This document shows positions 32,408 through 42,472 of a stretch of DNA of 64,000 bases, one piece after another. Both the position numbers and the translations under genes were made by a program. The notes under the pieces were generated by a model. It saw nothing but the letters and a program-made list of their open reading frames with translations, ran no database searches and was not told the DNA's origin. Every line of letters starts with the position of its first letter. The first letter of the stretch is position 1. The stretch is from Apodemus sylvaticus (Eukaryota > Chordata > Mammalia > Rodentia > Muridae), in contig NC_067478.1 of assembly GCF_947179515.1 (NCBI RefSeq), positions 2,427,501-2,491,500 of the forward strand, read 5' to 3'.

Positions 32408-32904
32408 GTAAGTAAGCGCCTCTCCGGGACCTGAATGTCAAGGTGGTGCTGCTGAAGGCAGCTTGGGCAAAGGAAGGTTCAGTCTCTGCAGTCAGAGGCT
32501 GTGTACACTTGGGACAGGCTAGGGAAGGAGCGGTGTCCATCTTCAGAGCCCTGAGGCAGCACCCGCGTGTGCGGACCTTCTCCCATGGGCACCATGGGCA
32601 CCCTTCAGCCATTTCATTTCCCACTTAGGTACAGTAGAAGGAAAGAGATGGGAAGAAGCTACAGGGAAATGCCAGTGAGGAAAGAGGAGAGAGCGGGGGA
32701 GCCCAGACACAGGAGTTCCCTCAGCCGTGTGCTTAGACTGTTAGCCGAGGATGGCCCTGAACCTCCGATCCTCCTGGGAAGCCCCACTCTAGGGTGGGTG
32801 CCAGCAACGCTGCTGCTAGAGGCCGTGGATGCTTCGCACCCTAATGACTTCCCTGTGCTTTCTGCAGCCTGTGGCGCACTTGGCAGGGTCAGGCAGGTCA
32901 GGCT

Positions 32905-33010
32905 GGGTCACGTGTTTTACAGAGAGGAATTGAGGTCAAGCGACTTAACCCAGACTCCATCCAGCGAGTGAGTGGCTGCCAGAGCCAGGATTTGAGGGCA
33001 GCCAGTTGTC
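32905..33010 (+). repeat. MIR SINE
   Basis: ACAGAGAGGAATTGAGGTCA followed by AGCGACTTAACCCAGA and GCCAGAGCCAGGATTTGA is the MIR core. Confidence 0.65.
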
Positions 33011-33360
33011 CCCAGGTGTGCTGTCCACGTGCTCGGTCCTTTCTTAAGACTTGAGGCAAGAAGTCCTCAGGGGTGAGACAGGCTTAAATAGCAGAGTGGC
33101 TTGTTACAGACTTTACACCTGGGGTTTTACGTATGTCTCTCTCTGTTTACCAAGTCCCTCTTGTTCCCTTTTTATTAATTCTTCTAAGTGGCGAGAGAAG
33201 TTGGGGTCATTTTAGGCATTTTAGGGCAACTTGGTCTCAGAATCATAAAGGAACTGGAAGGTGTCAGCCATGCTGTGTGGAAGGCTGAAGGGCGCCGACA
33301 GGCAGGCGGCGGGTGGTGGCGGGGGCCTGGGCTGTCAGCCGCAGAGCAGACTCACTTGAG

Positions 33361-33731
33361 ATGCCTCCTCCTCTTCCTCCTCTTCCTCCTCTTCCTCCTC
33401 TTCCTCCTCTTCCTCCTCTTCCTCCTCTTCCTCCTCTTCTTTCTCCTCCTCCTCCTCTTCTCCTCCTCTTCTTTCTCTTCTTCTTTTTCCTCTTCCACCT
33501 CCTCTTCTTCTTCCTCCTCCTCTCCTTCCTCCTCTCCCTCCTCCTCTTTCTCTTCTTCCTCCTCTTTTTCTTCCTCCTCTTCCTCCTCCTCTTCCTTCTT
33601 TCTCTTCTTCTTTTTCCTCCTCCTCCTCTCCCTCCTCCTCCTCTCCCTCCTCTTCCTCCTCTCCCTCCTCCTCCTCTCCCTCCTCCTCCTTCCCCTCCTC
33701 CTTCCCCTCCCCCCTCCTCCTCCTCCTCCGA
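33361..33731. repeat. 370-bp polypyrimidine/polypurine tract
   Basis: The plus strand is C/T with almost no purine and is built of CTCCTCTTC and CTCCTC units. It sits in Sec22c intron 2 with pyrimidine on the transcribed-sense strand. Long Leu/Pro/Ser or Glu/Arg/Lys frames here are artefacts of composition. Confidence 0.95.
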
Positions 33732-34309
33732 GCACCTTCTGCACAGCTCCAAGAAGCCGGTCTGTGCAGGACATCCTTTTCCTGAAAACCCCTACGGCAT
33801 CACAGTCAAATCTAAAAACCAGGATGGTAAAATGTTTTACTCTGTTGGTTTTTTTTGTTTTGCTTGTTTTTATGGCACAGTGGTGGACCCCAGTGGCTTG
33901 TTCACACTAGCAAATATGTGATGCACATGCGCAAATGTATACATAATGCGTGGTGCACATACAAATGTGTGAGCACACAGGTGCACCTAGATGTGGTCGT
34001 TCAGAGGCTGTGGCATGCATGTGGAGGTCTGATCGCAACTTTTGGGACCTGCTACTGTCCTGTCACTTGGTGAGGTCAGGCATCTCTTGTTTCTACTGCA
34101 CTGCATATTGTGATCTAGCTCACCTATGACCTTCTAAACAATTCTGTCTCTCTCTCCCCTCTTGTGCCAGAAGCGGTTGGAGTGCAAGTGCATGCTACCA
34201 CATCTTTAATGTGGATTCTGGAGCTGAACTCGGGTCATCAGCCTTGGCCGCAAGCTCCACTACTTCCTTAACCATCTTAGCAGCTTCAGTCTTTTCTTGA
34301 AAAAAAAAA

Positions 34310-34500
34310 GATTTTTTATTTTTTATTTTATGAGTGTGAGTGCTTTGCCTGCATGTATGTGGATGCACCAAGTCTATGTCTATAATCCTAGGAGGCTGAG
34401 GCAGGAGGGGTATCAGCTACAGGGTCAGCCTGGGCTACATAGTTTGATGCCAGCCTGACCTGCAATAGTGAGATCTTGTTTTTAAAGCAAAGAAAATAAA
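34310..34500. repeat. Truncated reverse B2 joined to a forward B1-like piece
   Basis: GTGAGTGCTTTGCCTGCATG stops at about 34375 and AATCCTAGGAGGCTGAGGCA begins the second part. Confidence 0.55.
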
Positions 34501-34581
34501 AAGACAAACAACAACAAGGAAGACGAGGTGGGGTTGCTCAGTCTGTTTTCCTGGCAGCTCAGGAATCTCCTTCTCTTTCAG

Positions 34582-34745
34582 TTTTTCATCATCGGGGGAC
34601 GTGGCCTGCATGGCCATCTGTTCGCGACAGTGCCCGGTAGCCATGGCCTTCTGCTTCCTGGAGGCCCTGTGGTGGGACTTCATAGCCTCCTACGACACCA
34701 CCTGCGTCGGCCTGGCCTCGCGGCCCTACGCCTTTCTCGAGTTTG
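34582..34745 (+). CDS. Sec22c: Sec22c exon 3 (longin domain)
   Basis: Encodes residues 61 (completed) to 115, beginning FSSSGDVACMAICSRQCPVA and ending GLASRPYAFLEF, plus one base of Asp116. The acceptor is CTCTTTCAG and the donor GTTTGT, a weak donor at +3/+4. It completes the beta-sheet of the longin domain. Phase matches both neighbours. Confidence 0.93.
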
Positions 34746-35463
34746 GTTTGTATCTGTCTTTCATGCTTTTCCCCACCCATATGGCATCATGTGGGTAGAA
34801 ATTGAAGTGTGGGTTTGGCCTTACCCATCAGGAGAGCCAGGGCAGGTGTGAGCACATGCCGTTGGTTTCATGGCGGTGAGAGTGGCCGTGGAGCTTACCA
34901 CAGTGGCTTTCTGTGTCTTCAGAGTCTGTGGGGAGGTGGAGGAAGGCTGAAGCCTGTGTAGGCTGCTCACCACAGGCCCCTGAAGCTGCGGTCAGCAAAC
35001 CACAGCCTGTGTAGGCCAGAGTTGTGCTGTATGAATCAGGACTGTGATGCTCTGCCCAAGACAGGGTCGCCCAGGAGCCTGATGTGTTTAATGTCTTACA
35101 CTTGAAGAAAGCTCTGCTGATGGCAGTTTTGGGCAGAGCCTCTGAGGGAGTGTGAATGACCCTGGAAGACGAGAGTGCGTCTGACTTCTGTGGTGATCGC
35201 ACGCTTCTGCCCGAGTTGTCGTTTTTCCTCCATTTTGTCAAACATCGGGCTATAACAGTTTGGAACAGAGAAAGATGTGATCCTTCCGTCAAGCAGTCTG
35301 ACTAAGACTGCTCTGGAAGAAAACATTTTTGTTCTAGGATCAGCCAGAAGGTTCTTTGTGATCCCAGGGCTACAGAACGCAGCCCGACAGTCTTTGGCCA
35401 AGAGTGGTTCATTTCTAGTTCTAGGGCACTGGTGGCAGCCCTTTGTGGAGGGAAGGGAGGGGT

Positions 35464-35662
35464 TCGAACAACCCTTTTAAAGGGGTCACCTAAGACCATC
35501 ATATATATCAGATATTTGTATTGTAACTCACAACAGTTGTTGCGAATGCTTCCAACTTCACTTATTACACTTATGAAGTAGCAACAAAAATAAATTTATG
35601 GTTGGGGGGGGTCACCATGTCAGGAGGAACTGTATCCCGCAGTGTTGGGAGAGTTGAGAAAC
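35464..35662 (+). mobile_element. SPIN/URR1-like hAT-Charlie MITE
   Basis: Contains CACCTAAGACCATCATATAT, TTATGGTTGGGG and the end GAGAGTTGAGAAACCACTC. The left end is truncated near 35464. Confidence 0.65.
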
Positions 35663-35889
35663 CACTCTGGAGAAGAGAGGTGGGCAGTGAACTCTTGGTA
35701 TCTGGGATGGACTAGAACAGGAATCTGGAAGTGTTTGGCACAATCAGGCCATCTGGCTGTGACTGCCAGAGCCGGCACTGTCCCTCAGTGGCCTGGGGCC
35801 TGGGTCTGTCACCTTCAGGAGCAGGAATGCCCAGCTGTGGGGTCGCACTGTGGGAGGCAGACCTGGGAGGCAGACCTGGGAGGCTTTTG

Positions 35890-36095
35890 TGAAGCTGCTG
35901 CCCTGGACCCTCCTCAGGGTGGCACTGAGCACCCTGGGCTCTGCCCTCCACACCAATCAGAACTTAAGAAAATGCTGCACTGGTTTGCCTGCTGGCCAGT
36001 CTCATAAAAACATTTCTCAACCGTAAAGTTCCTTCTTCCCAGATGACTCTAGCTCATGTCAAGTTGGCAAACACAGCCAGCACACCTTCCAGATA
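35890..36095 (-). mobile_element. Rodent hAT-type repeat fragment
   Basis: CCCAGATGACTCTAGCTCAT then GTCAAGTTGGCAAACACAGC and CAGCACACC match one end of the family also seen at 52396. Confidence 0.5.
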
Positions 36096-36379
36096 TGCCT
36101 TCCCAGCTTGTACAACAGAGCCATATTTATTTGTGATTTTTTTTTAAGCTTTTGACATGAAACCGTCAGGAATAGCCATTCCCATTTCTGAGCTTAGAGG
36201 CAGCCTGACGCGGCAGGACCAGTGCCTCCTGCCGACTCTGGGGCCCCGAGGGCTGGCAGCTTCACTGCAGCCACGCTTTAATTATTCTTCTTTGAAGAAG
36301 TGGATCCGACTAGTGTTAATATGTACGCAGCAGTCACCTGACCTCCGATAACTGACTCCGTTCGGAATCTGACTTACCA

Positions 36380-36392
36380 GTTGCTTAGCAAC
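36380..36392. promoter_or_regulatory. RFX X-box-like palindrome in Sec22c intron 3
   Basis: GTTGCTTAGCAAC is a perfect 6-1-6 inverted repeat that fits the RFX half-site pair. It lies about 60 bp before exon 4. Confidence 0.4.
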
Positions 36393-36454
36393 GGGCGCTT
36401 CGCTTCCCATCCACACGGTTCTGACGATGCTCAACTTGGCCCCTCTCTCTGCAG

Positions 36455-36634
36455 ACAGTGTCATTCAGAAAACGAAGTGGCATTTTAACCACATGAGCTC
36501 CCCCCAGATGAAGAGTGGCTTAGAGAAGGTCCAAGAGGAGCTAGAGCTCGAACCTCCAGCTGTCCTGTCCCTGGAGGACACAGACGCAGCAAATGGCATG
36601 CTGAACGGCCACACCCCGGTGCGCCCCGAACCTG
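36455..36634 (+). CDS. Sec22c: Sec22c exon 4 (linker)
   Basis: Encodes residues 116-175: DSVIQKTKWHFNHMSSPQMK, then an acidic stretch around VQEELELEPPAVLSLEDTD, and ends with two of three bases of a split Ala codon pair context (one base carried forward). The acceptor is CTCTGCAG and the donor GTAAGT. This is the end of the longin domain and the cytosolic linker. It differs from SEC22B, where a SNARE coil would follow. Confidence 0.93.
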
Positions 36635-37084
36635 GTAAGTGCCTGGTATTCTCTGACGAAGATGAGGGGGTGCATGGCAAATAGGGTTTCTCCCCCCACT
36701 AGAAATGGACTGGTTTGTTAGGGTCATATCGGATATGTTCGGAAGAATATAGATGGACCCCATTTCCAAACGGTTTTGTTATAAAGGACAAAACCAAGCC
36801 AATGTTACTGTTGTGAGCGAGGCTTGCTTTAAGGAAGCAGTTGGTGACATTCTGGAGTTTCCAGGCTGAACATCCGGGAGGATGTTCAAGGTGAAACTCA
36901 CCGGCTGTAGTGTCCTCGGAACCACGCTATCTATTGGAAGGCACTCATCGGACTGTACAGGTTCCCCTTGACATCTGCATCACTGGGCGCCTGCTCTGGG
37001 AAGCCCTGGCACTCGTGTTGGAAGAAGGCTGTGGGGAGAGTGTTTATGTGGCATCTGAGAACCCTGCAATGGGGGCAGTGACGT

Positions 37085-37200
37085 GGCTGTGGGTAAAGCC
37101 TTCTGGCCAATCCCAAACTCCTGGGTTTGATCCCTGGAGACCCCATGATAGACAGAGACTCCTTCTGGTTGTCCCCTGACCTCTGCAGACAGGCCAGGGT
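37085..37200 (+). repeat. B3-type SINE, old
   Basis: GTGGGTAAAGCCTTCTGGCC, CCTGGGTTTGATCCCTGGAG and TGTCCCCTGACCTCTGCAG. Confidence 0.5.
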
Positions 37201-37697
37201 GCATTGACTGCCAGAGCTGCCTATGCCGTAACAATCTAATGTTTTTAAAACTTCTGTACTAAACTCATAGCTTGAAACGTAAGTGGCATATTAAATTTGT
37301 GTTTGTGGCATATTAATTGCCTGTGGCAAATTAAAATGGTTTTGGCTTAATGTGTTTAAACCAGTAAATCCCATGATTGGCTCAACTGCTGGTGAGCAAG
37401 CGGTTCCAATTTATGTTGGGGGACGCTGGGCTTTTGGAGGAGGAGACTGGATAATTGAGCCCAAGTTTGACACCTTTGTGACGTATGTTTTTTTTTTAAC
37501 TACTTAGACAAGAGAAGCAATCCTGAAAGTGTCAACTTGCCTGTCTGTCTAAGACATTTTACTGTGGTTTCCCTCACCTTACTGTCCCGAGGCTAGAGGC
37601 CTCACAGGTAGCATGTTCTGTTTTAACAGGAACTCGAAATGCTCTGTGAGAACTAACACACTAACAGTAGGCGCTAGCTGGGCTGTGGCTCACAGGA

Positions 37698-37753
37698 TGT
37701 GTGTGTGTGTGTGTGTCTGTGTGTCTGTGTGTGTGTTGTGTATGTGTATTATG
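37698..37753 (+). repeat. (TG)n microsatellite
   Basis: TG repeats with three interruptions, in Sec22c intron 4. Confidence 0.9.
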
Positions 37754-38307
37754 TGTTGGGAAATGTCAGGACCAGAAAGGATGCTCTGGAAGGGGCAGGA
37801 CAGGAGACCCAGCTGGACAGCATCTGTGAACCAGAATCCCTTTCAGTTGTGACCTCTGGGAAACAGCGAGTCTGTTCCCGTTATCAGCCTGGCCACAGTT
37901 GTAGTATAGACATTCAAACTGTTCTTTATTAAACACCTCCTCTTCCTGGGTATTTTAGAATTTAAAAAGTTATCTGCTGTGAATAATTCTGGATACCCAC
38001 ATGACACTGAACAGTGCCTGTAGTGGAAAAAGAGTAGAGCAGTTTACAAACTGAAGACTGAGGTGGATGATATCGGTGCTTCTAGAGTCCTGACAGCCCC
38101 GGCGCCGGCATGTCAGCCTGACCTGTGGGCATGCAGCAGTGGCTGACTCTGGGCTGGACCTTGTGTCCAGAGGGATGCTTCCCAGTGTCCCTGATGCTCA
38201 CATCTGCTCACCTCACAGTGTCTCTGCGCCTCACTCCAGGAACAAGTCTCCCCTGGTTAAAATAAAAAGGGGATTAAGTACTTCTGTGCTTGACCCGAAA
38301 AAGGCCA

Positions 38308-38346
38308 TTTATTTATTTATTTACTTATTTATTTATTTATTACTTT
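38308..38346 (+). repeat. (TTTA)n microsatellite
   Basis: About nine TTTA units with one interruption. Confidence 0.85.
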
Positions 38347-38549
38347 ATTTTTCCTGGAAGAAGTTTGCCTCCGTTTCTGAGATCCGCTCATTTCTCGCTT
38401 GCCCGCTAACTTCCGCCGCTTTGTAAACGTGTGCATTTGTGGTCTGTGTTTAGCATGTGAGCCCGTTAGCAGAGGTCTGTTAGTGGTCTGTTCATCTCTC
38501 TGTCCGAGACGGTTCTCACAAGACACTCTTCTTTCTGTTCCTTGTGAAG

Positions 38550-38668
38550 CTCCGAGCCTCCGGATGAAGCCGGTGACAGCTCTGGGTGTCCTCTCTCTTG
38601 TTCTCAACATCATGTGCGCGGCCCTGAACCTCATCCGCGGAGTTCACCTCGCAGAGCATTCCTTACAG
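38550..38668 (+). CDS. Sec22c: Sec22c exon 5 (first membrane segment)
   Basis: Encodes residues 176-215, PSLRMKPVTALGVLSLVLNI then MCAALNLIRGVHLAEHSLQ. VTALGVLSLVLNIMCAALNL is the first predicted transmembrane helix. The acceptor is CTTGTGAAG, with a poor polypyrimidine tract, and the donor is GTGACC. Ends in phase 0. Confidence 0.93.
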
Positions 38669-38689
38669 GTGACCCCCTTTACAGGGTGG

Positions 38690-38783
38690 TTTGTTGGGTT
38701 TGGGGGGGCAGTGTTGGGGATTGATCCTGGGACCTTGTGAATACTTTGGCCTGGACTTTTAGCCCAGAGCTACATCCCCAACT
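38690..38783 (-). repeat. ID/B4-like SINE, reverse
   Basis: GGATTGATCCTGGGACCTTG and CCAGAGCTACATCCCCAACT mirror the ID body and head. Confidence 0.5.
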
Positions 38784-38871
38784 CCTTTTACAAGTGACAG
38801 AAACTTACAATGGGAGGCATTTGGTTATCAGACTGTTAGTGTTTTGTTTTGGTGTTGGTTTTTGTTAAATT

Positions 38872-38992
38872 TTTTGAGACAGGGTTTTTCTGTAGCTGTT
38901 CTGGAGTTCACTCTGTAGACCAGGTTGGCCTTAAGCTCATCCACCTTCCCCGAGTGCTGGGTACAAAGGCATGTGTCACCGCTGTCTGGCAC
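38872..38992 (-). repeat. B1 SINE, diverged
   Basis: GAGACAGGGTTTTTCTGTAG with a short deletion before CTGGAGTTCACTCTGTAGAC. Confidence 0.75.
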
Positions 38993-39049
38993 CGGTAGGT
39001 TTTATGAATGTTAAAATTTGAAATACGACAGTTTAGAAATTTAAATCCA

Positions 39050-39165
39050 AAGCTGGACATTGCAATGCTTCCCTGCTGTCCCAGCACTGGGGAGGTGGAG
39101 GCAGGAGGATCGAAGTCCAAGCTCATCATCAGCTGCATGAGTTCTGGGCCAGCTTAGGATATCAA
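39050..39165 (+). repeat. B1 SINE, old
   Basis: Contains CTGTCCCAGCACTGGGGAGG and GGAGGCAGGAGGATCGAAGT. Confidence 0.6.
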
Positions 39166-39286
39166 ATAAAGGAATAAAATTAAAAAAATCACTCGGTGTT
39201 GTAAGTTGAGTAAATCTGGAAGGGTCCCTTTTGTGACTGCCCTTGGGAGTGCTGGGGTGGTGCTAAGATGCAGACGGCTTTGCTGC

Positions 39287-39424
39287 AGGAACTCTGGGCT
39301 GCCTCTGTGCCCTCCGGACCACCTCTGTGTCTTGTGGGCCACCTCTGTGCCTTGTGAGCCACCTCTGTGCCTTGTGGGCCGCCTCTGTGCCCTGTGGTGC
39401 CCTCCGGGCTGCCTTCGTGCCCTA
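39287..39424 (+). repeat. About 22-bp tandem repeat, five to six units
   Basis: Units of the form GCCACCTCTGTGCCTTGTGG with a few changes each; intron 5 of Sec22c. Confidence 0.85.
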
Positions 39425-39651
39425 AGGAATCAAGGTTGCATTAACGTCAAGATGCAGGTTGGATTCTGACACTGTCCGGTTCTAGGAAAAGATGTTGCTA
39501 TTGTGTGATGTGTGGCAACAGAAGCCTCTCCTCTCCGTCAGAAAGCCACATCCTGGGCTCCAGTGAGCATTCCTTTAGTTGGCCACTGATTTGGGGAAGC
39601 CACTTTCTATTTCAAAGCTTTAAAAAAAATATTCCTTTAAAAATATTTTGA

Positions 39652-39812
39652 GAGCCACGCAGTGGTGGAGCACACCTTTAAGCCCAGCACTTGGGAGGCA
39701 GAGGCAGGCAGATTTCTGAGTTCGAGGCCAACCTGGTCTACAGAGTAAATTCCAGGACAGCCAGGGCTATACAGAGAAACCCTGTCTCGAGAAACCAAAA
39801 AGAAAAAAAAAC
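39652..39812 (+). repeat. B1 SINE
   Basis: Forward B1 (GCCACGCAGTGGTGGAGCAC) with an A-rich tail. Confidence 0.9.
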
Positions 39813-40011
39813 TTTTTTGAGAAGTGTTTCAAATCCTTGACAAAGGAATAGAATTATTATTAGCTTAAGCAGGTAGTTGCTTTTAAAAATAAAGCTGTAA
39901 GGTTTGGGTAGATTTTTCGTAGATTTTTTTTGTCTCATATTGCTTTGGGTATTTTTTTTTAAATCTTACTTGTCTTTTGCTTGTATATTATGGTTTCTCT
40001 GTGCATGTTTG

Positions 40012-40150
40012 TTTGTGTGTGTGTGTGCATGTGTGGGGGTGTATGTGTATGTGAATGTGTGTCTGTGGGTGTGTGTATGGGTGTGGATGTGTGTGTGTGT
40101 GCCTGTGTGTGTGTGTGTGTGTATATGCATGTGTGCTTGTGTTTATGTGT
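40012..40150 (+). repeat. TG-rich microsatellite
   Basis: TG runs interrupted by GGG, TA and CC; intron 5 of Sec22c. Confidence 0.88.
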
Positions 40151-40895
40151 TTACTGTGCTTTTTGTCCTTTTCTCTGCATGTTTGTTTTTGTAAAGAGAG
40201 AAAGTATGACATTGGTTGGGTGGGGAGGTAGGAGGCTCTGTGAGAGGGAAACTGTGATCAGAGTACCTTGTATGAATTTTTATTTTAAAAAGAAAAGGTA
40301 GAGTCACAACGCTCACAGCAGTGTTCTGTTCTGTGTTGACTCGAGAGTAAGGGGCGGTGGCTGTGGGTATTGAACCCAGGACGCTGATGTAGACCAGCTC
40401 CTTTGAAGAGCAGGGTCAGGCCTGTGTCAGGAGAGTGGTAATGTGATAACTGCTTGGCTGCTCACCACATCTCATCCTTGACCAGTGTGTGGTGTGGATC
40501 AGGCACTTGCCAGCTGTTTGGTGTGAACTGGGGCCTGGCTGGCAGGGTGGTTAAGGTAGATCCTGCCTTGAGGTCCTCATGGCACAGGGCAGGGGCAGCA
40601 TTGGGGAGGAGACAGGGCCCCGGCCAGGCGGCAGGCACTAAAGGAAGCTTCACAGAACAGATGAGAAGGATTTTGAGGGCTGCAGGGATGGGTGCTCATT
40701 CCCTGGGAGGACGTATCATGGAGGCCTGCGACAGGAGCATGTAAGTTCTGTCTAATCATTGAAAATGGTTGCATGCCAATGCTGGATCTGGCTGGGCGTC
40801 ACTGTGCAGTCAGTCACACCAGAGAAACGAGGGCAGCAGACTTGGTGCCACAGTGATTCCTGTCAAACCTTTCTTCTGTGCCTCTGTCTGTTCAG

Positions 40896-40961
40896 GTTGC
40901 CCAGGAGGAAGTTGGAAACATTCTGGCTTTCTTCATTCCTTCCGTGGCCTGCATTGTCCAG
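40896..40961 (+). CDS. Sec22c: Sec22c exon 6 (second membrane segment, first part)
   Basis: A 66-nt phase-0 exon encoding VAQEEVGNILAFFIPSVACI then VQ, residues 216-237. Hydrophobic from Ile on and continuing into exon 7. The acceptor is TGTTCAG and the donor GTGGGT. Skipping it would keep the frame but damage a membrane helix. Confidence 0.92.
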
Positions 40962-41324
40962 GTGGGTGCAGTCCCTGGCTAGGGACTTTTCAAGACTGCA
41001 GGCTAGTGCCTGAGGGGACCGTGACACTCAGTGTGGCTGAGACTCAGGAGAAACCACAGCAGGAACACATGACTTTCCATGCTGGTTCATTCAGCTATCA
41101 TGGTCCCGGAGGAGGACCTCACAGGGAGGCCACTCAGTCCTGGGAGGGTCTCCCTACCTGGTCTGCTCCATACTGCATCTGTCTTCCCTGCATTTGCAGT
41201 CTGGACACCTGCCTGTGTGTCTCTAACATCCCTCCTCCTGTGGCACCTGTTGCATTCTCTTTTGAATCTCCTCTTCATCCAGTGATTAGCAGCAGCTGGT
41301 CCTGGCTTTGCTGCAGCAAATTTA

Positions 41325-41889
41325 GTTAATAAGTGAATGCATGCAGGTGTCAGTCAATAAGTGAATGCCTGCAGGTGTCAGTCAATAAGTGAATGCATGC
41401 AGCTGTCAGTCAGTAAGTGAATGCATGCAGGTGTCAGTTAATAAGTGAATGCATGCAGCTGTCAGTCAATAAGTGAATGCATGCAGGTGTCAGTTAATAA
41501 GTGAATGCATGCAGGTGTCAGTTAATAAGTGAATGCATGCAGGTGTCAGTCAATAAGTGAATGCATGCAGCTGTCAATAAGTGAATGCATGCAGCTGTCA
41601 GTCAGTAAGTGAATGCATGCAGCTGTCAGTCAATAAGTGAATGCATGCAGCTGTCAGTCAATAAGTGAATGCATGCAGGTGTCAGTTAATAAGTGAATGC
41701 ATGCAGCTGTCAGTCAATAAGTGAATGCATGCAGGTGTCAGTCAATAAGTGAATGCATGCAGGTGTCAGTAAGTGAATGCATGCAGCTGTCAGTTAATAA
41801 GTGAATGCATGCAGCTGTCAGTCAATAAGTGAATGCATGCAGGTGTCAGTCAGTAAGTGAATGCATGCAGGTGTCAGTGAGTGGATGCT
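41325..41889 (+). repeat. 28-bp minisatellite, 20 copies, in Sec22c intron 6
   Basis: Unit AATAAGTGAATGCATGCAGG then TGTCAGTC; the period is 28 bp with two 24-bp units. Copies alternate between CAGGTG and CAGCTG, both E-boxes, in front of TGTCA. The array ends about 70 bp before exon 7. It is not a CRISPR array: units are contiguous with no spacers. Confidence 0.97.
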
Positions 41890-41960
41890 CTCAGCAGCCT
41901 GTGCCTGACCTGACTCGAGGCTGCTGCTCTCTGATTGGATGTGCTGTGGTCTCATTTCAG

Positions 41961-42161
41961 TGTTATCTGTACCTGTTCTACAGTCCAGCCCGGACTCTGA
42001 AGGTGCTGCTCATGCTGGCCTCCATCTGCTTGGGCAATGCCTACCTGCATGGGCTGAGGAACACCTGGCAAATTCTCTTCCACGTAGGAGTGGCTTTCCT
42101 GTCTTCATATCAGATCCTGACCAGACAGCTACAGGAGAGGCAGTCCGACTACGGAGTGTGA
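41961..42161 (+). CDS. Sec22c: Sec22c exon 7 (C-terminus)
   Basis: Encodes residues 238-303: CYLYLFYSPARTLKVLLMLA, then SICLGNAYLHGL, RNTWQILFHVGVAFLSSYQI and LTRQLQERQSDYGV, then TGA. It holds the end of membrane segment 2 plus segments 3 and 4. The acceptor is CTCATTTCAG. The C-terminal QERQSDYGV tail matches the SEC22C ending. Confidence 0.95.
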   Translation, partial: CYLYLFYSPARTLKVLLMLASICLGNAYLHGLRNTWQILFHVGVAFLSSYQILTRQLQERQSDYGV

Positions 42162-42380
42162 TTAGGGCTTCCTGCAGTGGGTGATACCTTTGATTTCCCC
42201 CGCTGTGGAAGGACAGTCTGTTTCCACTCCTGCTTCTCAACTCCACCTCAAACCTCCATCCCCGACGCTCCCAAGGTCACAGATCCTGGCAGGTGCAACG
42301 GAGGACGGGGGCTGCTGGTTGTCAGTCCTGGTCTGTGTGGAACGTTGGTGGGGAACCGCCAGCCAAGCGCAGGATGGGGA

Positions 42381-42472
42381 GCTGGAGCAGGAGCCTGCTC
42401 AGAGAGCATCTGTGGTGGTCAGAGTGGCTGGAGCAGGAGCCTGCTCAGAGAGCATTTGTGGTGGTCAGAGTG
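42381..42472 (+). repeat. 46-bp tandem duplication in the Sec22c 3' UTR
   Basis: GCTGGAGCAGGAGCCTGCTC starts at 42381 and again at 42427. The two copies differ by one or two bases. Each holds the imperfect palindrome GAGCAGGAGCCTGCTC. Confidence 0.9.

Noticed and set aside
33188..33921. Long Leu/Pro/Ser-rich and Glu/Arg/Lys-rich frames of 140-240 codons on both strands
   Set aside because: They lie on the polypyrimidine tract, where stop codons are rare in every frame. No family match or splice context.
41325..41889. Regular 28-bp repeats resembling a CRISPR array
   Set aside because: Units are directly contiguous with no unique spacers, and the locus is a mammalian intron.
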